A stretch of 64,000 nt of DNA from contig NZ_OZ035533.1 in the NCBI RefSeq assembly GCF_964033635.1, positions 4,154,001 to 4,218,000 on the forward strand. Reading direction: 5' to 3'. Under the pieces are notes generated by a model. It had not been told where the DNA came from and searched no databases. It saw only the letters and a list, made by a program, of their open reading frames with translations. Position 1 is the stretch's first letter. Each line of letters opens with the position of its first letter. Shown piece after piece: positions 45,107-54,442 of the stretch. This DNA comes from Chitinophaga sp. MM2321. Its GTDB lineage: Bacteria > Bacteroidota > Bacteroidia > Chitinophagales > Chitinophagaceae. The position numbers and the translations under genes were made by a program.

Positions 45107-47663
45107 GTCCTACAAGGAAAACAGCATTACTAAACAACAGTTTGCCATTTTCCCAGAAGCTCCGGAATAACGGGTTGTCTGCCAGGATTACGATTTCGCC
45201 ATTACCGATATCTTTCACGCCGAATATTAATCCGTCTTTCAGTAGTTTTCGTGTAGCCGTGCCTACAAATCCGCTGAGGTAATTATCTTTCTTCAGCACA
45301 CCCACATTCCAGCCATTGCTGTCAATAAATTCATACAGGCGGCTATCCTGTCTTAAGGTGTAGTAGGTGCCGGGATAACCGAATGCCAGCGGATGTGTAT
45401 CATCCAGCTCTACTTTGTAGATAGCGCCGGGAATAAACTGTTTCACACTTTCCCGCTCGCGGTTGGCGTAGGCTTTCAACGCATCATAAGTAGTGGGTGG
45501 TTCCGCTTTCTCTTTTGTATCCTTCGGCTTATTTTCTTTTTCTTTCTCTTCATCCTTCTTCTCTTCTTCTTTCTTCAGTTTAATACCCAGATCGGCGCCT
45601 GCTACCTGGGCAGCGGCGCCTTCCAGGGCAATCAGTTTTCCACCACTGCTGATCCAGTCTTTCAAACGCGCTGTGGCAGCCTTATCGCTGAATAACTTGT
45701 ATTCTCCGTCAGGTAAAATAAGTACATCCGTTTCATCCCAGCTGATGGCATCCAAATTTCGTGCATCCACCACCGTTATAGGATAATCAAGTTGCTGTTC
45801 AAAGAAATGCCAGATCTCACCAACACCCAGGGAGGATACATCCTCTCCTGCTACCAGTACTACGTTAGGCGATTTGATATATCTTATTTTATCAGAACCG
45901 AAGTCGGTCCCTTTCTCTACAAAACCTGTAGACACTGCATCCAGCGTAATGTGAAAGCGGTTCGCCTCCCTGGTGACCAGGTTGTCAAACAGTGGCCCCT
46001 TGCTGGTATTGCCCGTACGGGTAATGATCAGCGTTCCCGCCGGAAATGTTTTGCCACCGGATGTAAAAGGTGTTTCGGTAAAACGCACCTTCACTTTATG
46101 TTGCAGCAATGCGGCCAGGAACTTTACATCGCGCACACTGTTCCAGGTAGCCAGGTAGGCATACGGCTGCTGTGCTACCAGGGGTGTATTATTACGCACC
46201 GCCGGTGAGTCCGCAGCCGGTGTAAGCGATTGCTTCACCGCATAGGCAGGCAGGCCATATGCATAAGGCATGGCCCATGCTGTAATATCATAGGTAACGG
46301 AGTCGGATAAACGGGATGTAGGCTCAAACAATACCCGCAGCATATTGGAGCGGGGTTGATAAGCATTGATCACCAGGTCTTCTTTATCAATCGTAAAATT
46401 TTCATTCTTTCCCGTGAAGTAATTGAAACCGCTGGCATTGGTGGTATTGGCGCCAAAGCCGAAGATAATATCATTTTTACGCAGCAGCTCTGCGAGGCTA
46501 TTCAATTTCGCAGTATTACCCGCAGCCTTTACCACGTACGACTTGTAGCCGCCCTGCGGATTACGTTTGGCCGCTTCAAAATAACGGCTGTACTCCTGCA
46601 GTATCCGGTCTGCCTGCTGCGAGGCCACCTCTATGGTAGACATGCCCGTAGTATAGTGATGCGCAATGCGGTCTGTCAGCGTGAGGGTATCGCCATCCCT
46701 TTTCAGCACGGCCACACCTGCCCTGCCACTGCCGCCCTGTTCATAGGTCATGCCAATAGCGCCATTATACATCGGATAGGTATCACCATAACTGGGATAG
46801 AAAAGATCAAAACGTTCTTTGGTGAAATACAGCCATCCCTGCTGATCAAAATAGCGGGCGTTATTCTTCCCGATCATCACCTGCAACTCACGCTGCCATG
46901 GTGTGATAGCGTCGTGAAAAGGTTCTGCGGCAGGTGCAAAATAATAAGGTGCTTCTATTTCCTGTTCATGGAAATCCACATGGATCTGGGGCATCCACTG
47001 ATTGTATTTACTGACGCGTTGCTGCGATTCCTGCTGCGTTTGCCAGGCCCAGTCGCGGTTAAGATCGAAGTAATAGTGATTAGGTCTGCCTCCCGGCCAT
47101 GGTTCATTGTGCTCCCGTGAATACCGGTTCAGATCAGGTTTGCGGCTACGGACAGGATTGTAGAAATTAACATACCGTTCGTGGCCGTCGGGATTCAGAC
47201 AAGGATCAATGATGATCACTGTATTTTTGAGCCATTGCTGCGTTTGTGCGTTACCGTTATTCACCAGTTCATACAATGTTTTCATGGATGCTTCTGTAGA
47301 TACCGCTTCGTTGCCATGCACATTATAACTCAGCCATACGATCACCGGTTGCTTACCTGGCTGCGGCGTCTTCGCATTGGACAGGTCCAGGCTGTGTTGC
47401 CGAATCTCCTCCAGGCGGCTGAAATTCTCTGCCGAAGCCACAATCGCCATGATCAGCGGACGGCCTTCATAAGTAGTGCCGTATTGCTCCAGCTTCACAT
47501 TTTTGGCTGTTGCCGCCACTTGTTTGAAATAGTCTACCACCTTGTAATGCGGGGTAAACTGCGTACCCAATGTATATCCCAGAAACTGCTCCGGTGTGGG
47601 CACCTGAGCCTGCATGCGGAGAAAGCCTGACAACAGGAACGCCAGTAAAATATATGGACGCAT
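45102..47663 (-). CDS. Secreted zinc carboxypeptidase, M14 family
   Basis: 853 residues with a signal peptide. In the M14 domain the zinc ligands are in NVHGNEAVSTE (His116, Glu119) and HVDFHEQE (about His232). A second half follows with a DJ-1/GATase-like fold (VVLVAGEDVSSLGVGEIWHF; DTDVLILPDGEY-type strand) interrupted by a long Lys/Glu run near residues 705-735. Substrate unknown; it probably trims peptides or cell-wall fragments outside the inner membrane. The stop comes from the hairpin arm. Confidence 0.9.
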   Translation of the reverse strand: MRPYILLAFLLSGFLRMQAQVPTPEQFLGYTLGTQFTPHYKVVDYFKQVAATAKNVKLEQYGTTYEGRPLIMAIVASAENFSRLEEIRQHSLDLSNAKTPQPGKQPVIVWLSYNVHGNEAVSTEASMKTLYELVNNGNAQTQQWLKNTVIIIDPCLNPDGHERYVNFYNPVRSRKPDLNRYSREHNEPWPGGRPNHYYFDLNRDWAWQTQQESQQRVSKYNQWMPQIHVDFHEQEIEAPYYFAPAAEPFHDAITPWQRELQVMIGKNNARYFDQQGWLYFTKERFDLFYPSYGDTYPMYNGAIGMTYEQGGSGRAGVAVLKRDGDTLTLTDRIAHHYTTGMSTIEVASQQADRILQEYSRYFEAAKRNPQGGYKSYVVKAAGNTAKLNSLAELLRKNDIIFGFGANTTNASGFNYFTGKNENFTIDKEDLVINAYQPRSNMLRVLFEPTSRLSDSVTYDITAWAMPYAYGLPAYAVKQSLTPAADSPAVRNNTPLVAQQPYAYLATWNSVRDVKFLAALLQHKVKVRFTETPFTSGGKTFPAGTLIITRTGNTSKGPLFDNLVTREANRFHITLDAVSTGFVEKGTDFGSDKIRYIKSPNVVLVAGEDVSSLGVGEIWHFFEQQLDYPITVVDARNLDAISWDETDVLILPDGEYKLFSDKAATARLKDWISSGGKLIALEGAAAQVAGADLGIKLKKEEEKKDEEKEKENKPKDTKEKAEPPTTYDALKAYANRERESVKQFIPGAIYKVELDDTHPLAFGYPGTYYTLRQDSRLYEFIDSNGWNVGVLKKDNYLSGFVGTATRKLLKDGLIFGVKDIGNGEIVILADNPLFRSFWENGKLLFSNAVFLVGQ

Positions 47664-47732
47664 AGACAGCAGGAAGTTTTGTTAACGTAAGATAGGGATT
47701 GTTTTCTTAATTTCGACGCAAACACTCGTCCC

Positions 47733-49439
47733 ATGCGTCTCCTCATTTTGCTTGGTATAGCCGTATGTACCGCGGCTGCGGCCTGCGCCCAACAACCGTT
47801 AGACCAGTTACGGCCCTACGATTATTCAGTTGAAAAAGATATCAAAGTATTGCATGGCGCGGTGGTATCAGCACATCCCTTGGCCAGCCGTGTAGGCGCT
47901 ATTATTCTGCAACAGGGCGGCAACGCCGTGGATGCCGCCATCGCCACGCAACTGGCACTGGCAGTGGTATATCCCGGCGCCGGTAATATCGGCGGAGGAG
48001 GCTTCCTGGTGGCTCATCTTAAAAACGGAAAGAATATAGCCATCGACTACCGCGAAACGGCACCAGCCCAATCCGGCAGGGACATGTATCTCGACTCACT
48101 CGGTAATCCCATCACGCACCTGAGCCTCGACGGCCACCTCGCGGCGGGCGTTCCCGGCACCATCGCTGGCCTCTTCGCTGCCATGAAATACGCCAGGCTG
48201 CCGTTTGCAAAACTGATAGATCCTGCTATCCTGCTGGCAGCCAAAGGCTTTGCCATCACTGCCGCAGAGGCCAGTAATCTCAATGCCTTTAAAGCAGACT
48301 TTGAAAAGCTCAACACCGCTCCCACCGTCTTCATAAAAGAACAACCCTGGAAAGCAGGCGACACCCTCATCCAGCAGGAACTGGCGCATACGCTCACGCT
48401 TATACGGAATAAAGGCGCTGCCGGCTTTTACACCGGGGAAACGGCGGCCCACATAGTAGCAGAAATGAAACGCGGTAACGGCATCATGACACTGGCCGAC
48501 CTCAAAAATTATAAAGCCCGTGAACGTACCGCACGCACGTTTAAATATAAAGGCTATACGATCGTGACGATGCCACTGCCTTCCAGCGGTGGTATCTGTT
48601 TACAACAGATGATGGGGATGGTGGAAAACTATCCGCTCGCGGAATGGGGCTTTCATTCTCCCCGCGCCGTACAACTGATGATAGAAGTGGAAAGAAGGGC
48701 GTATGCCGACAGGGCGCAATTCCTCGGTGATCCCGACTTCGTAAAAGTACCCGTGGCAAAACTCACCGATAAAAAATACCTCGCCACACGCATGCAGAAC
48801 TTTATTCCCCTGCAAGCCGGTAGCAGCGATAGCGTAAAAGCAGGTGTATTACCGGAAAGCAACGAAACCACGCACCTCAGCATCATCGATGCCGATGGCA
48901 ACGCCGTATCTGTAACCACCACCCTGAATGGCCACTACGGCAGCAGAACAGTGGTGGGCAAAGCAGGCTTCCTGCTAAACAATGAAATGGACGACTTCAG
49001 CGTAAAGCCCGGCGTACCCAATATGTACGGACTGGTAGGCACAGAAGCCAACGCCATTCAGCCTGGTAAACGGATGCTCAGTTCCATGACACCTACGATT
49101 GTATTACAGCAGCATTTCCCGCTGTATGCACTCGGCACCCCCGGTGGCTCTACCATCATCACCTCTGTATTTCAAACGTTAATGAATACACTGGAATTTG
49201 ACCTGTCACCCGCCGATGCCGTGAACATGCCTAAATTCCATCACCAGTGGCTGCCCGATGAAGTAGCCGTGGAAAACGATTTCCCCGACAGCACCATACA
49301 GGCGCTACAGGGAATGGGGTACAAAATAGTGAAGCGGTCATCTATCGGCCGCACAGAGATCATTAAAAGATCACCCGACACCCGCTACCTGGATGCCTCC
49401 GGTGATAAACGTGGAGATGATAGCGCCGCAGGATACTAA
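47733..49439 (+). CDS. ggt: Gamma-glutamyltransferase
   Basis: 568 residues with a signal peptide (MRLLILLGIAVCTAAAACAQ). It hydrolyses glutathione and transfers gamma-glutamyl groups in the periplasm. The autocleavage and catalytic threonine is in NETTHLSIIDADG (Thr379), giving large and small subunits; LGTPGGSTIITSVFQ further on is conserved. It opens a tight run of five genes to 52404 (gaps of 4-21 bases). Confidence 0.94.
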   Translation: MRLLILLGIAVCTAAAACAQQPLDQLRPYDYSVEKDIKVLHGAVVSAHPLASRVGAIILQQGGNAVDAAIATQLALAVVYPGAGNIGGGGFLVAHLKNGKNIAIDYRETAPAQSGRDMYLDSLGNPITHLSLDGHLAAGVPGTIAGLFAAMKYARLPFAKLIDPAILLAAKGFAITAAEASNLNAFKADFEKLNTAPTVFIKEQPWKAGDTLIQQELAHTLTLIRNKGAAGFYTGETAAHIVAEMKRGNGIMTLADLKNYKARERTARTFKYKGYTIVTMPLPSSGGICLQQMMGMVENYPLAEWGFHSPRAVQLMIEVERRAYADRAQFLGDPDFVKVPVAKLTDKKYLATRMQNFIPLQAGSSDSVKAGVLPESNETTHLSIIDADGNAVSVTTTLNGHYGSRTVVGKAGFLLNNEMDDFSVKPGVPNMYGLVGTEANAIQPGKRMLSSMTPTIVLQQHFPLYALGTPGGSTIITSVFQTLMNTLEFDLSPADAVNMPKFHHQWLPDEVAVENDFPDSTIQALQGMGYKIVKRSSIGRTEIIKRSPDTRYLDASGDKRGDDSAAGY

Positions 49440-49460
49440 ATAAATTTAAACATCACTGAA

Positions 49461-49988
49461 ATGATTCAGTCCATTTATTTAAACAGCATTCAGCAACGGT
49501 TCCGCACTTACCTGCAACTGGGCACCAAAACCATAGAAAGACTGGATGCCGCACAACTGCACTGGCAGCCGGAAGGACAGCCCAACAGCATTGCACTGAT
49601 CATCAAACACCTGCATGGAAATATGTTGTCGCGGTGGACCGACTTTCTCACTACCGACGGCGAAAAACCCAATCGTCACCGCGACCAGGAATTTGAAGAG
49701 GACGACGCTACAAAAGAAACCCTGCTGCAACAGTGGCAGGAAGGGTGGGATTGTTTACTGAACACCATCAGCAACCTCCGGGATGCAGACCTGGAGAAAA
49801 CGGTATACATCCGCAGCGAGCCCCATACTGTGATAGACGCGATCAACCGCCAGCTTGCACATGTGCCTTACCATGTAGGGCAAATCGTGTACATCGGTAA
49901 AATGATCCTGAAAGAAAACTGGGAAAGCCTGTCTATTCCAAAAGGTCAGTCGGAAGTTTATAACAAAGAAAAAACAGGAAATAAATAA
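49461..49988 (+). CDS. DUF1572 / DinB-superfamily protein
   Basis: 175 residues, four-helix DinB-like fold. Candidate metal ligands are His in KHLHGNMLSR (about 50) and in RQLAHVPYHVGQIVYIGK (about 135). The superfamily includes thiol-transfer enzymes, but this member's reaction is unknown. Its neighbour GGT may hint at thiol metabolism, which is inference. Confidence 0.85.
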   Translation: MIQSIYLNSIQQRFRTYLQLGTKTIERLDAAQLHWQPEGQPNSIALIIKHLHGNMLSRWTDFLTTDGEKPNRHRDQEFEEDDATKETLLQQWQEGWDCLLNTISNLRDADLEKTVYIRSEPHTVIDAINRQLAHVPYHVGQIVYIGKMILKENWESLSIPKGQSEVYNKEKTGNK

Positions 49989-49992
49989 TAAG

Positions 49993-50415
49993 ATGAAATT
50001 ACGTATAGCCCTCACTGTTATAACCGCTATTGTTTTGCTCACTGCCTGTAACAGTGGAAAGACAAACAAACTACTTCAACATAAAAAATGGCGGGTGTAT
50101 GATGTAAAAGTGCCCAAGGGAGATCCCTACAACAATACACAGATCATCCAGGCGAAAGATCTGAAGAACGGCTACTACAGCGATGTTTACTATCAGTTCC
50201 TCGATGACAATGTATTTGTTGCCACCATTGCGGGCAAGCCGGATTCCGGAAAATATTTCCTGCTCAGTAATGGCAAAGTAATTTCTGTTACGGCTTCCAA
50301 TGGCTCCCGGAAAGCGGAGAACCTGGTCACGGTGGAGAAACTGGACGATAATTATTTTGACATGAAAGTTGTTTCAGGCGATTATCATTTTATTTTATGT
50401 ACCAGGAAAGATTAA
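49993..50415 (+). CDS. Small lipoprotein of unknown function
   Basis: 140 residues. The signal ends in LLTAC (Cys near 19), a lipobox. The mature part is beta-rich (YYQFLDDNVFVATIAGKPDS, FDMKVVSGDYHFILC) and resembles a lipocalin-like or META-type fold; no specific family is recognised. Four bases after the DinB-like gene and 6 bases before the PLP enzyme gene. Confidence 0.75.
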   Translation: MKLRIALTVITAIVLLTACNSGKTNKLLQHKKWRVYDVKVPKGDPYNNTQIIQAKDLKNGYYSDVYYQFLDDNVFVATIAGKPDSGKYFLLSNGKVISVTASNGSRKAENLVTVEKLDDNYFDMKVVSGDYHFILCTRKD

Positions 50416-50421
50416 TCTGCT

Positions 50422-51474
50422 ATGCTCCATACAGACATTACACCCGGCAGAACCGTTTTCATTGATGGCAGAAGCTGCCTCTTTTTCTCCGGCTTTTCTT
50501 ACCTCGGGTTACACCAGCAGCCGGAGTTCAAAGACAATGTTACAGCCGGAATAGCCAGATATGGAACGCTTTTCCCTTCTTCCCGTGCAGGCAACCTACG
50601 GTTATCCCTATACGAAGAAATAGAACATGCACTCAGTGTACAGTTACAACAACAGGCGGGCGTAGTATTTTCATCCGGCTACCTGGCGGCACAGGCAGCG
50701 GTACATTATGCCGCCTCCCGCGGACAGCTCCTTTACGCCCCGGAATCCCATCCTGCTTTATGGCACCGTGCCCCGGTAATTCCCACCATCAGCAGGGAAG
50801 CCTGGATCAGCGAAACGGTATCGAAAATAAATGATCAGCCTGATCATACCTATGTCATCGTTACGGATGCTGTAAACCCGCTTACCAGCACCATCCACTC
50901 TTTCGACTGGCTGCGTGATATCCGGCGCAAAGTAATGGTGCTGATAGACGATTCACATGGCATCGGTATCCTGGGTCCGGCCGGACAGGGAAGCGTTCAT
51001 TTTCTGCCTGCTACCGATCAACTCCGCTATCTTGTCACCGCCTCACTGGCAAAAGCCTATAGCATTGAAGGCGGTGTAATAGCCGGTCATGCCGCTGATA
51101 TTGCCGCTATCAAAAAGATGCCTTTCTTTACAGCGAGCACCCCAATGATGCCCGCAAACGCATACGCATGGCTGAATTCTATCAAATTGATAGAAAAATT
51201 ACGTTTGTCATTACAACAAAATATTACGTACCTTTTGCGCCTTACAACAGGCTCACAAATTCACAACCCCCAGGGACTACCTGTTTTTGTGCTGCCCCAA
51301 ACAAACAATCAACCAGCGTTGGTGGATTACCTGGCGGAAAGAGATGTGATCATATCCAGTTTCCCCTATCCCCAACCCCATAGTAAACCGGTAAACAGGG
51401 CCATTGTATCAGCCCTGCATGTGCAGAAAGATATGACAACACTGCAACAGTTTCTCAGTGAATTTGGTCTATAA
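50422..51474 (+). CDS. Class I/II PLP-dependent aminotransferase, AONS/KBL-like
   Basis: 350 residues. The pyridoxal lysine is in TASLAKAYSIEGGVIAGH (about 210-227) and the PLP-binding Asp/His in VLIDDSHGIGILGPAGQG. These are the layout of the alpha-oxoamine synthases (8-amino-7-oxononanoate synthase, 2-amino-3-ketobutyrate CoA ligase). It is shorter than most. No other biotin genes lie nearby, so a biotin role is not supported by context. Confidence 0.85.
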   Translation: MLHTDITPGRTVFIDGRSCLFFSGFSYLGLHQQPEFKDNVTAGIARYGTLFPSSRAGNLRLSLYEEIEHALSVQLQQQAGVVFSSGYLAAQAAVHYAASRGQLLYAPESHPALWHRAPVIPTISREAWISETVSKINDQPDHTYVIVTDAVNPLTSTIHSFDWLRDIRRKVMVLIDDSHGIGILGPAGQGSVHFLPATDQLRYLVTASLAKAYSIEGGVIAGHAADIAAIKKMPFFTASTPMMPANAYAWLNSIKLIEKLRLSLQQNITYLLRLTTGSQIHNPQGLPVFVLPQTNNQPALVDYLAERDVIISSFPYPQPHSKPVNRAIVSALHVQKDMTTLQQFLSEFGL

Positions 51475-51489
51475 TCTAAATATGCAACC

Positions 51490-52404
51490 ATGTCCGTTAC
51501 AACAAAAATCATAGCTATCCTCACACTGCTATGCTCCGTCAATTATGCCGCAAAGGCCCAACAATCAGCACTTCTCTGGAAAATTTCTGGAAAAGATCTC
51601 CAGCATCCGTCTTACCTCTTCGGGACCATGCATCTCCAATGTAAAGACGAATTCTCTATTCCCCCGGCTGTTACCAGCGCCATGCACGAATCAACATCGC
51701 TATGCATGGAAATGGATCTCAGCGATCCTGAGATCCCCAAAAAAATAGACTCGCTGTTAATGCTCCCACAGGGAGATCCCTCTTTACATGATGATATGGA
51801 CAGCACAAAATTCGATGAGCTCCTGCGGTATTTTAAAGACTCCCTGGGCATAGATCTGATAAAGCTGCAATCGGCAAAGCCCCTGCTTACCACTACCATC
51901 ATGCTGCAAAGAGGCGTACCCTGCAAGCAGGCCATCTCTATCGAACGGGAACTGATGGAAACTGCCATCCGGGAAAATAAACCTTTATCCGGCCTGGAAC
52001 TCGTGGAAGACCAGGTAAAACTATTCGACAGTATTCCTGATAAAGTAGAAGGAGAAATGCTCTTATCCCTGCTTCACGATATCCAGCACTCCTACAAAGA
52101 TTATTACGAGATGGCCGCAGCTTATAAGCAACAGGACCTGCAAAAGATCCAGCAGCTTATCTCCTCAGTACCAGCGTTAAAAGATTACCAGGACCTGCTT
52201 TTGTATAACCGCAATGCTTCCTGGATCCCTAAAATAAAAGCACAGCTGGCAAAAGGATCAGTATTCTTTGCTGTAGGTGCAGGACACCTTCCGGGAGATA
52301 AAGGGGTAATAACACTGCTGCAGAAAGAAGGATATACGGTAGAACCGGTGACGGGAGTCAGTGTGGTACAAGGGAAGGAAAACAATACAGCACCGGTGCA
52401 ATGA
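51490..52404 (+). CDS. TraB/GumN family protein, secreted
   Basis: 304 residues with a signal peptide (to about KAQ, residue 24). The family motif GTMHLQCKDEF (about 45-55) and FAVGAGHLPGDKGVITLL near 260 hold the GxxH and GxGH residues that suggest metal-dependent protease-like activity (Tiki/TraB superfamily). Function in Bacteroidota is unknown. It ends before the hairpins at 52411 and 52496. Confidence 0.88.
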   Translation: MSVTTKIIAILTLLCSVNYAAKAQQSALLWKISGKDLQHPSYLFGTMHLQCKDEFSIPPAVTSAMHESTSLCMEMDLSDPEIPKKIDSLLMLPQGDPSLHDDMDSTKFDELLRYFKDSLGIDLIKLQSAKPLLTTTIMLQRGVPCKQAISIERELMETAIRENKPLSGLELVEDQVKLFDSIPDKVEGEMLLSLLHDIQHSYKDYYEMAAAYKQQDLQKIQQLISSVPALKDYQDLLLYNRNASWIPKIKAQLAKGSVFFAVGAGHLPGDKGVITLLQKEGYTVEPVTGVSVVQGKENNTAPVQ

Positions 52405-52410
52405 TAAATA

Positions 52411-52469
52411 TTTTGATGTTGGAATTTTGAGCGTGCAATGAATTACAGCTCAAAATTCCAACATCAAAA
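52411..52469. repeat. Short perfect inverted repeat
   Basis: 22-bp perfect arms (52411-52432, 52448-52469), TTTTGATGTTGGAATTTTGA, 15-base loop. It begins 7 bases after the TraB/GumN stop. Confidence 0.92.
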
Positions 52470-52495
52470 ATTAAAGATATTACGCGTAGTGCTAT

Positions 52496-52713
52496 TGCCC
52501 CCTCCCAGCCTCCCCCGAAGGGGGAGGAGAAAGGAAACGAGGGCTAATTTTGACCTTTGATTACAACCATTTTACGGATAATACCGGAGTACCTTATGTG
52601 ACCAGATGACATAATCATAATATTACCAACCTACATTAGATAGCCACCTCTACGACGAAAATAAGCCCTCGTTTCCTTTCTCCTCCCCCTTCGGGGGAGG
52701 CTGGGAGGGGGCA
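52496..52713. repeat. Long GC-rich inverted repeat with self-complementary arms
   Basis: Arms 52496-52545 and 52664-52713, 50 bases, perfectly complementary, 118-base loop. Each arm also contains its own CCTCCCCC/GGGGGAGG stem around GAA. With the element at 52411 it fills the 313-base gap between convergent TraB/GumN and DUF5007 genes; the loop shows no gene. It probably terminates the Sus-type operon. Confidence 0.94.
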
Positions 52714-52717
52714 AACA

Positions 52718-53707
52718 CTATTTTGCTTTCCGGGTTGTTTTCGGCAACCTGATTTCTACCAGGTAAGATCCCGCCTTCTTGATCTGAAAACCAAAACGTG
52801 GGTTTACACTACAGGGAGCCGTTGGCAGATTAGGAATACTTTTATCAAGTATAACAAAATCGCTGGGAATCCTGTAATACATCAGAAATCCGCCATAGCC
52901 AGGTATTTCCTTTACCGGGAATGGGGTGATCTCAAAGTTGCAGATCATCGTGGAATCAGTATACTGCACCGGATGAAATTTTGCATAACTTTCAAAAGTA
53001 GGCCGGTCGCCGCGCTGAATGATTTCCCCGCTTTTTGGATTAAATGGTACCCCAAACTGATCTGTGATCTTCACCATCACCAAAGTTCCTGTATCTGCTA
53101 CCTTTGAAATATTTACTTTCAGATCCCCCATGGTACCATTGGTGGTGGCAAAATCCTGGAACCAGCTACAGCCCTGCGCTTTCAACTCGGACAACGGCGG
53201 ATCAAAAGTTCTCATCACGCCAATATTGGTAAATGTTTTAGTACCGGCAACATTAGTTACTTCCACATCATATTCATAGTCAACATCTACCGGGAGACTA
53301 TCAGTAGCGCCGTTAAAAATAAACTGGCCGCTTTCCAGGAATTCAAAAGGTTTCATAGGTTTCAGTACCCTTTTGGCATCTACCTGTTCTATGGTAGTAT
53401 CCACTGCCGGATCTATCGCGGTAGTATATACGTAGACAGGATATTCCCGGTAAAATTCATCTGCATGTTTTTTTGTACCTGCCCTTCTTATATCCAGCAG
53501 CTTTACCGTCATCGGCTGAGTGGTACCATCTGCAATGATAGAAGATGTTTTCTGGAAAGGGTTACCACGCTCTATTCTGATAGGACTGTCGGGCACATAT
53601 AATCCATCACTTAAAAAACCTTCCTCAATCTTCTTACAGCCAGCAACCAGCAAAGCCACCAGTAGCACCGCGCCCAGTAGTCTTTTCATGCTATATTTAT
53701 TTGACAT
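52718..53707 (-). CDS. DUF5007 lipoprotein of the SusCD operon
   Basis: 329 residues from ATG 53707; ATG 53689 (MKRLLGAVLLVALLVAGC) gives the lipobox LVAGC directly. The mature protein is beta-rich and matches the DUF5007 type that follows SusD and fasciclin genes in Bacteroidota. Likely a surface-exposed binding lipoprotein for the operon's substrate. Last gene of the operon; its stop is 4 bases from the GC-rich hairpin. Confidence 0.82.
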   Translation of the reverse strand: MSNKYSMKRLLGAVLLVALLVAGCKKIEEGFLSDGLYVPDSPIRIERGNPFQKTSSIIADGTTQPMTVKLLDIRRAGTKKHADEFYREYPVYVYTTAIDPAVDTTIEQVDAKRVLKPMKPFEFLESGQFIFNGATDSLPVDVDYEYDVEVTNVAGTKTFTNIGVMRTFDPPLSELKAQGCSWFQDFATTNGTMGDLKVNISKVADTGTLVMVKITDQFGVPFNPKSGEIIQRGDRPTFESYAKFHPVQYTDSTMICNFEITPFPVKEIPGYGGFLMYYRIPSDFVILDKSIPNLPTAPCSVNPRFGFQIKKAGSYLVEIRLPKTTRKAK

Positions 53708-53735
53708 AATGCGCAATTTTTTGAATGACCGGAGC

Positions 53736-54413
53736 CTATCTCCAATAGAAATAATGGTTGTTATTAATCACATGCAATACACCCGTTTTGGTGAGGATAC
53801 CGGAGGTCTGCAACAATTCCTCTTTGTCTGTATTCTCCTGGGGAAATGCTTCCGGCAAAGGATCAGGATCTATTCCGTTAATAATTTTTGTGAGATACAT
53901 ATACTTCACAGGCTTTGAAAAAATGCCGCTATAATCAGTCGTTTCTTTCAGCCTTATGATAAAGTCCTCTCCTACCATATTCTTATAGACCTGCTTTTCG
54001 AGCGACAAATCGTCCCTTACTATTTTACCTTTATACAGGTAGGCGCTGATAGAATCCCTGAGTTCATTCACCGGAAAGCTATCCAGTGTATAGCGTACAT
54101 TTTCGTCGTTGCTGGCAACCCGTAATAAGGAAGTCCGGATATCCAACAGGGCTTTGATAGAATAATCAGTAGGTGCAAAAAAGGTCACATCTCCATTAAT
54201 TTCATTCTTCATACCTGCCCTGTCTATCAGCAATACAAGTGTATCAAACAAATTATTCTGTTTCAGGTAATCATAGGTACTCAGGTCTGATTGCGGGTTG
54301 GTGGGGCTTCCACCAAGGAAGTGATCATCCTTTTTGCAGGCGGTGATCAGCAAGGTGGCGAGTAATAATATTCCGCCACACTTTACTATATATATTTTCA
54401 GTTTGTTCATCAT
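53736..54413 (-). CDS. Fasciclin (FAS1) domain lipoprotein
   Basis: 225 residues from ATG 54413 (54410 is equally possible). The signal ends in LLITAC. A FAS1 domain spans most of it: LSTYDYLKQNNLFDTLVLLI near 40-60, VTFFAPTDYSIKAL (FAPTD is the typical FAS1 motif), and TGVLHVINNNHYFYWR at the end. FAS1 lipoproteins in SusCD operons are thought to aid surface binding. It lies between SusD and the DUF5007 gene. Confidence 0.86.
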   Translation of the reverse strand: MMNKLKIYIVKCGGILLLATLLITACKKDDHFLGGSPTNPQSDLSTYDYLKQNNLFDTLVLLIDRAGMKNEINGDVTFFAPTDYSIKALLDIRTSLLRVASNDENVRYTLDSFPVNELRDSISAYLYKGKIVRDDLSLEKQVYKNMVGEDFIIRLKETTDYSGIFSKPVKYMYLTKIINGIDPDPLPEAFPQENTDKEELLQTSGILTKTGVLHVINNNHYFYWR

Positions 54414-54442
54414 TTTTGTTTTTTGATCAGTAAGCAATCGTA

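Noticed and set aside
50422..51474. Calling the PLP enzyme BioF
   Set aside because: Shorter than BioF and no other biotin genes nearby; only the broad AONS/KBL family is supported.
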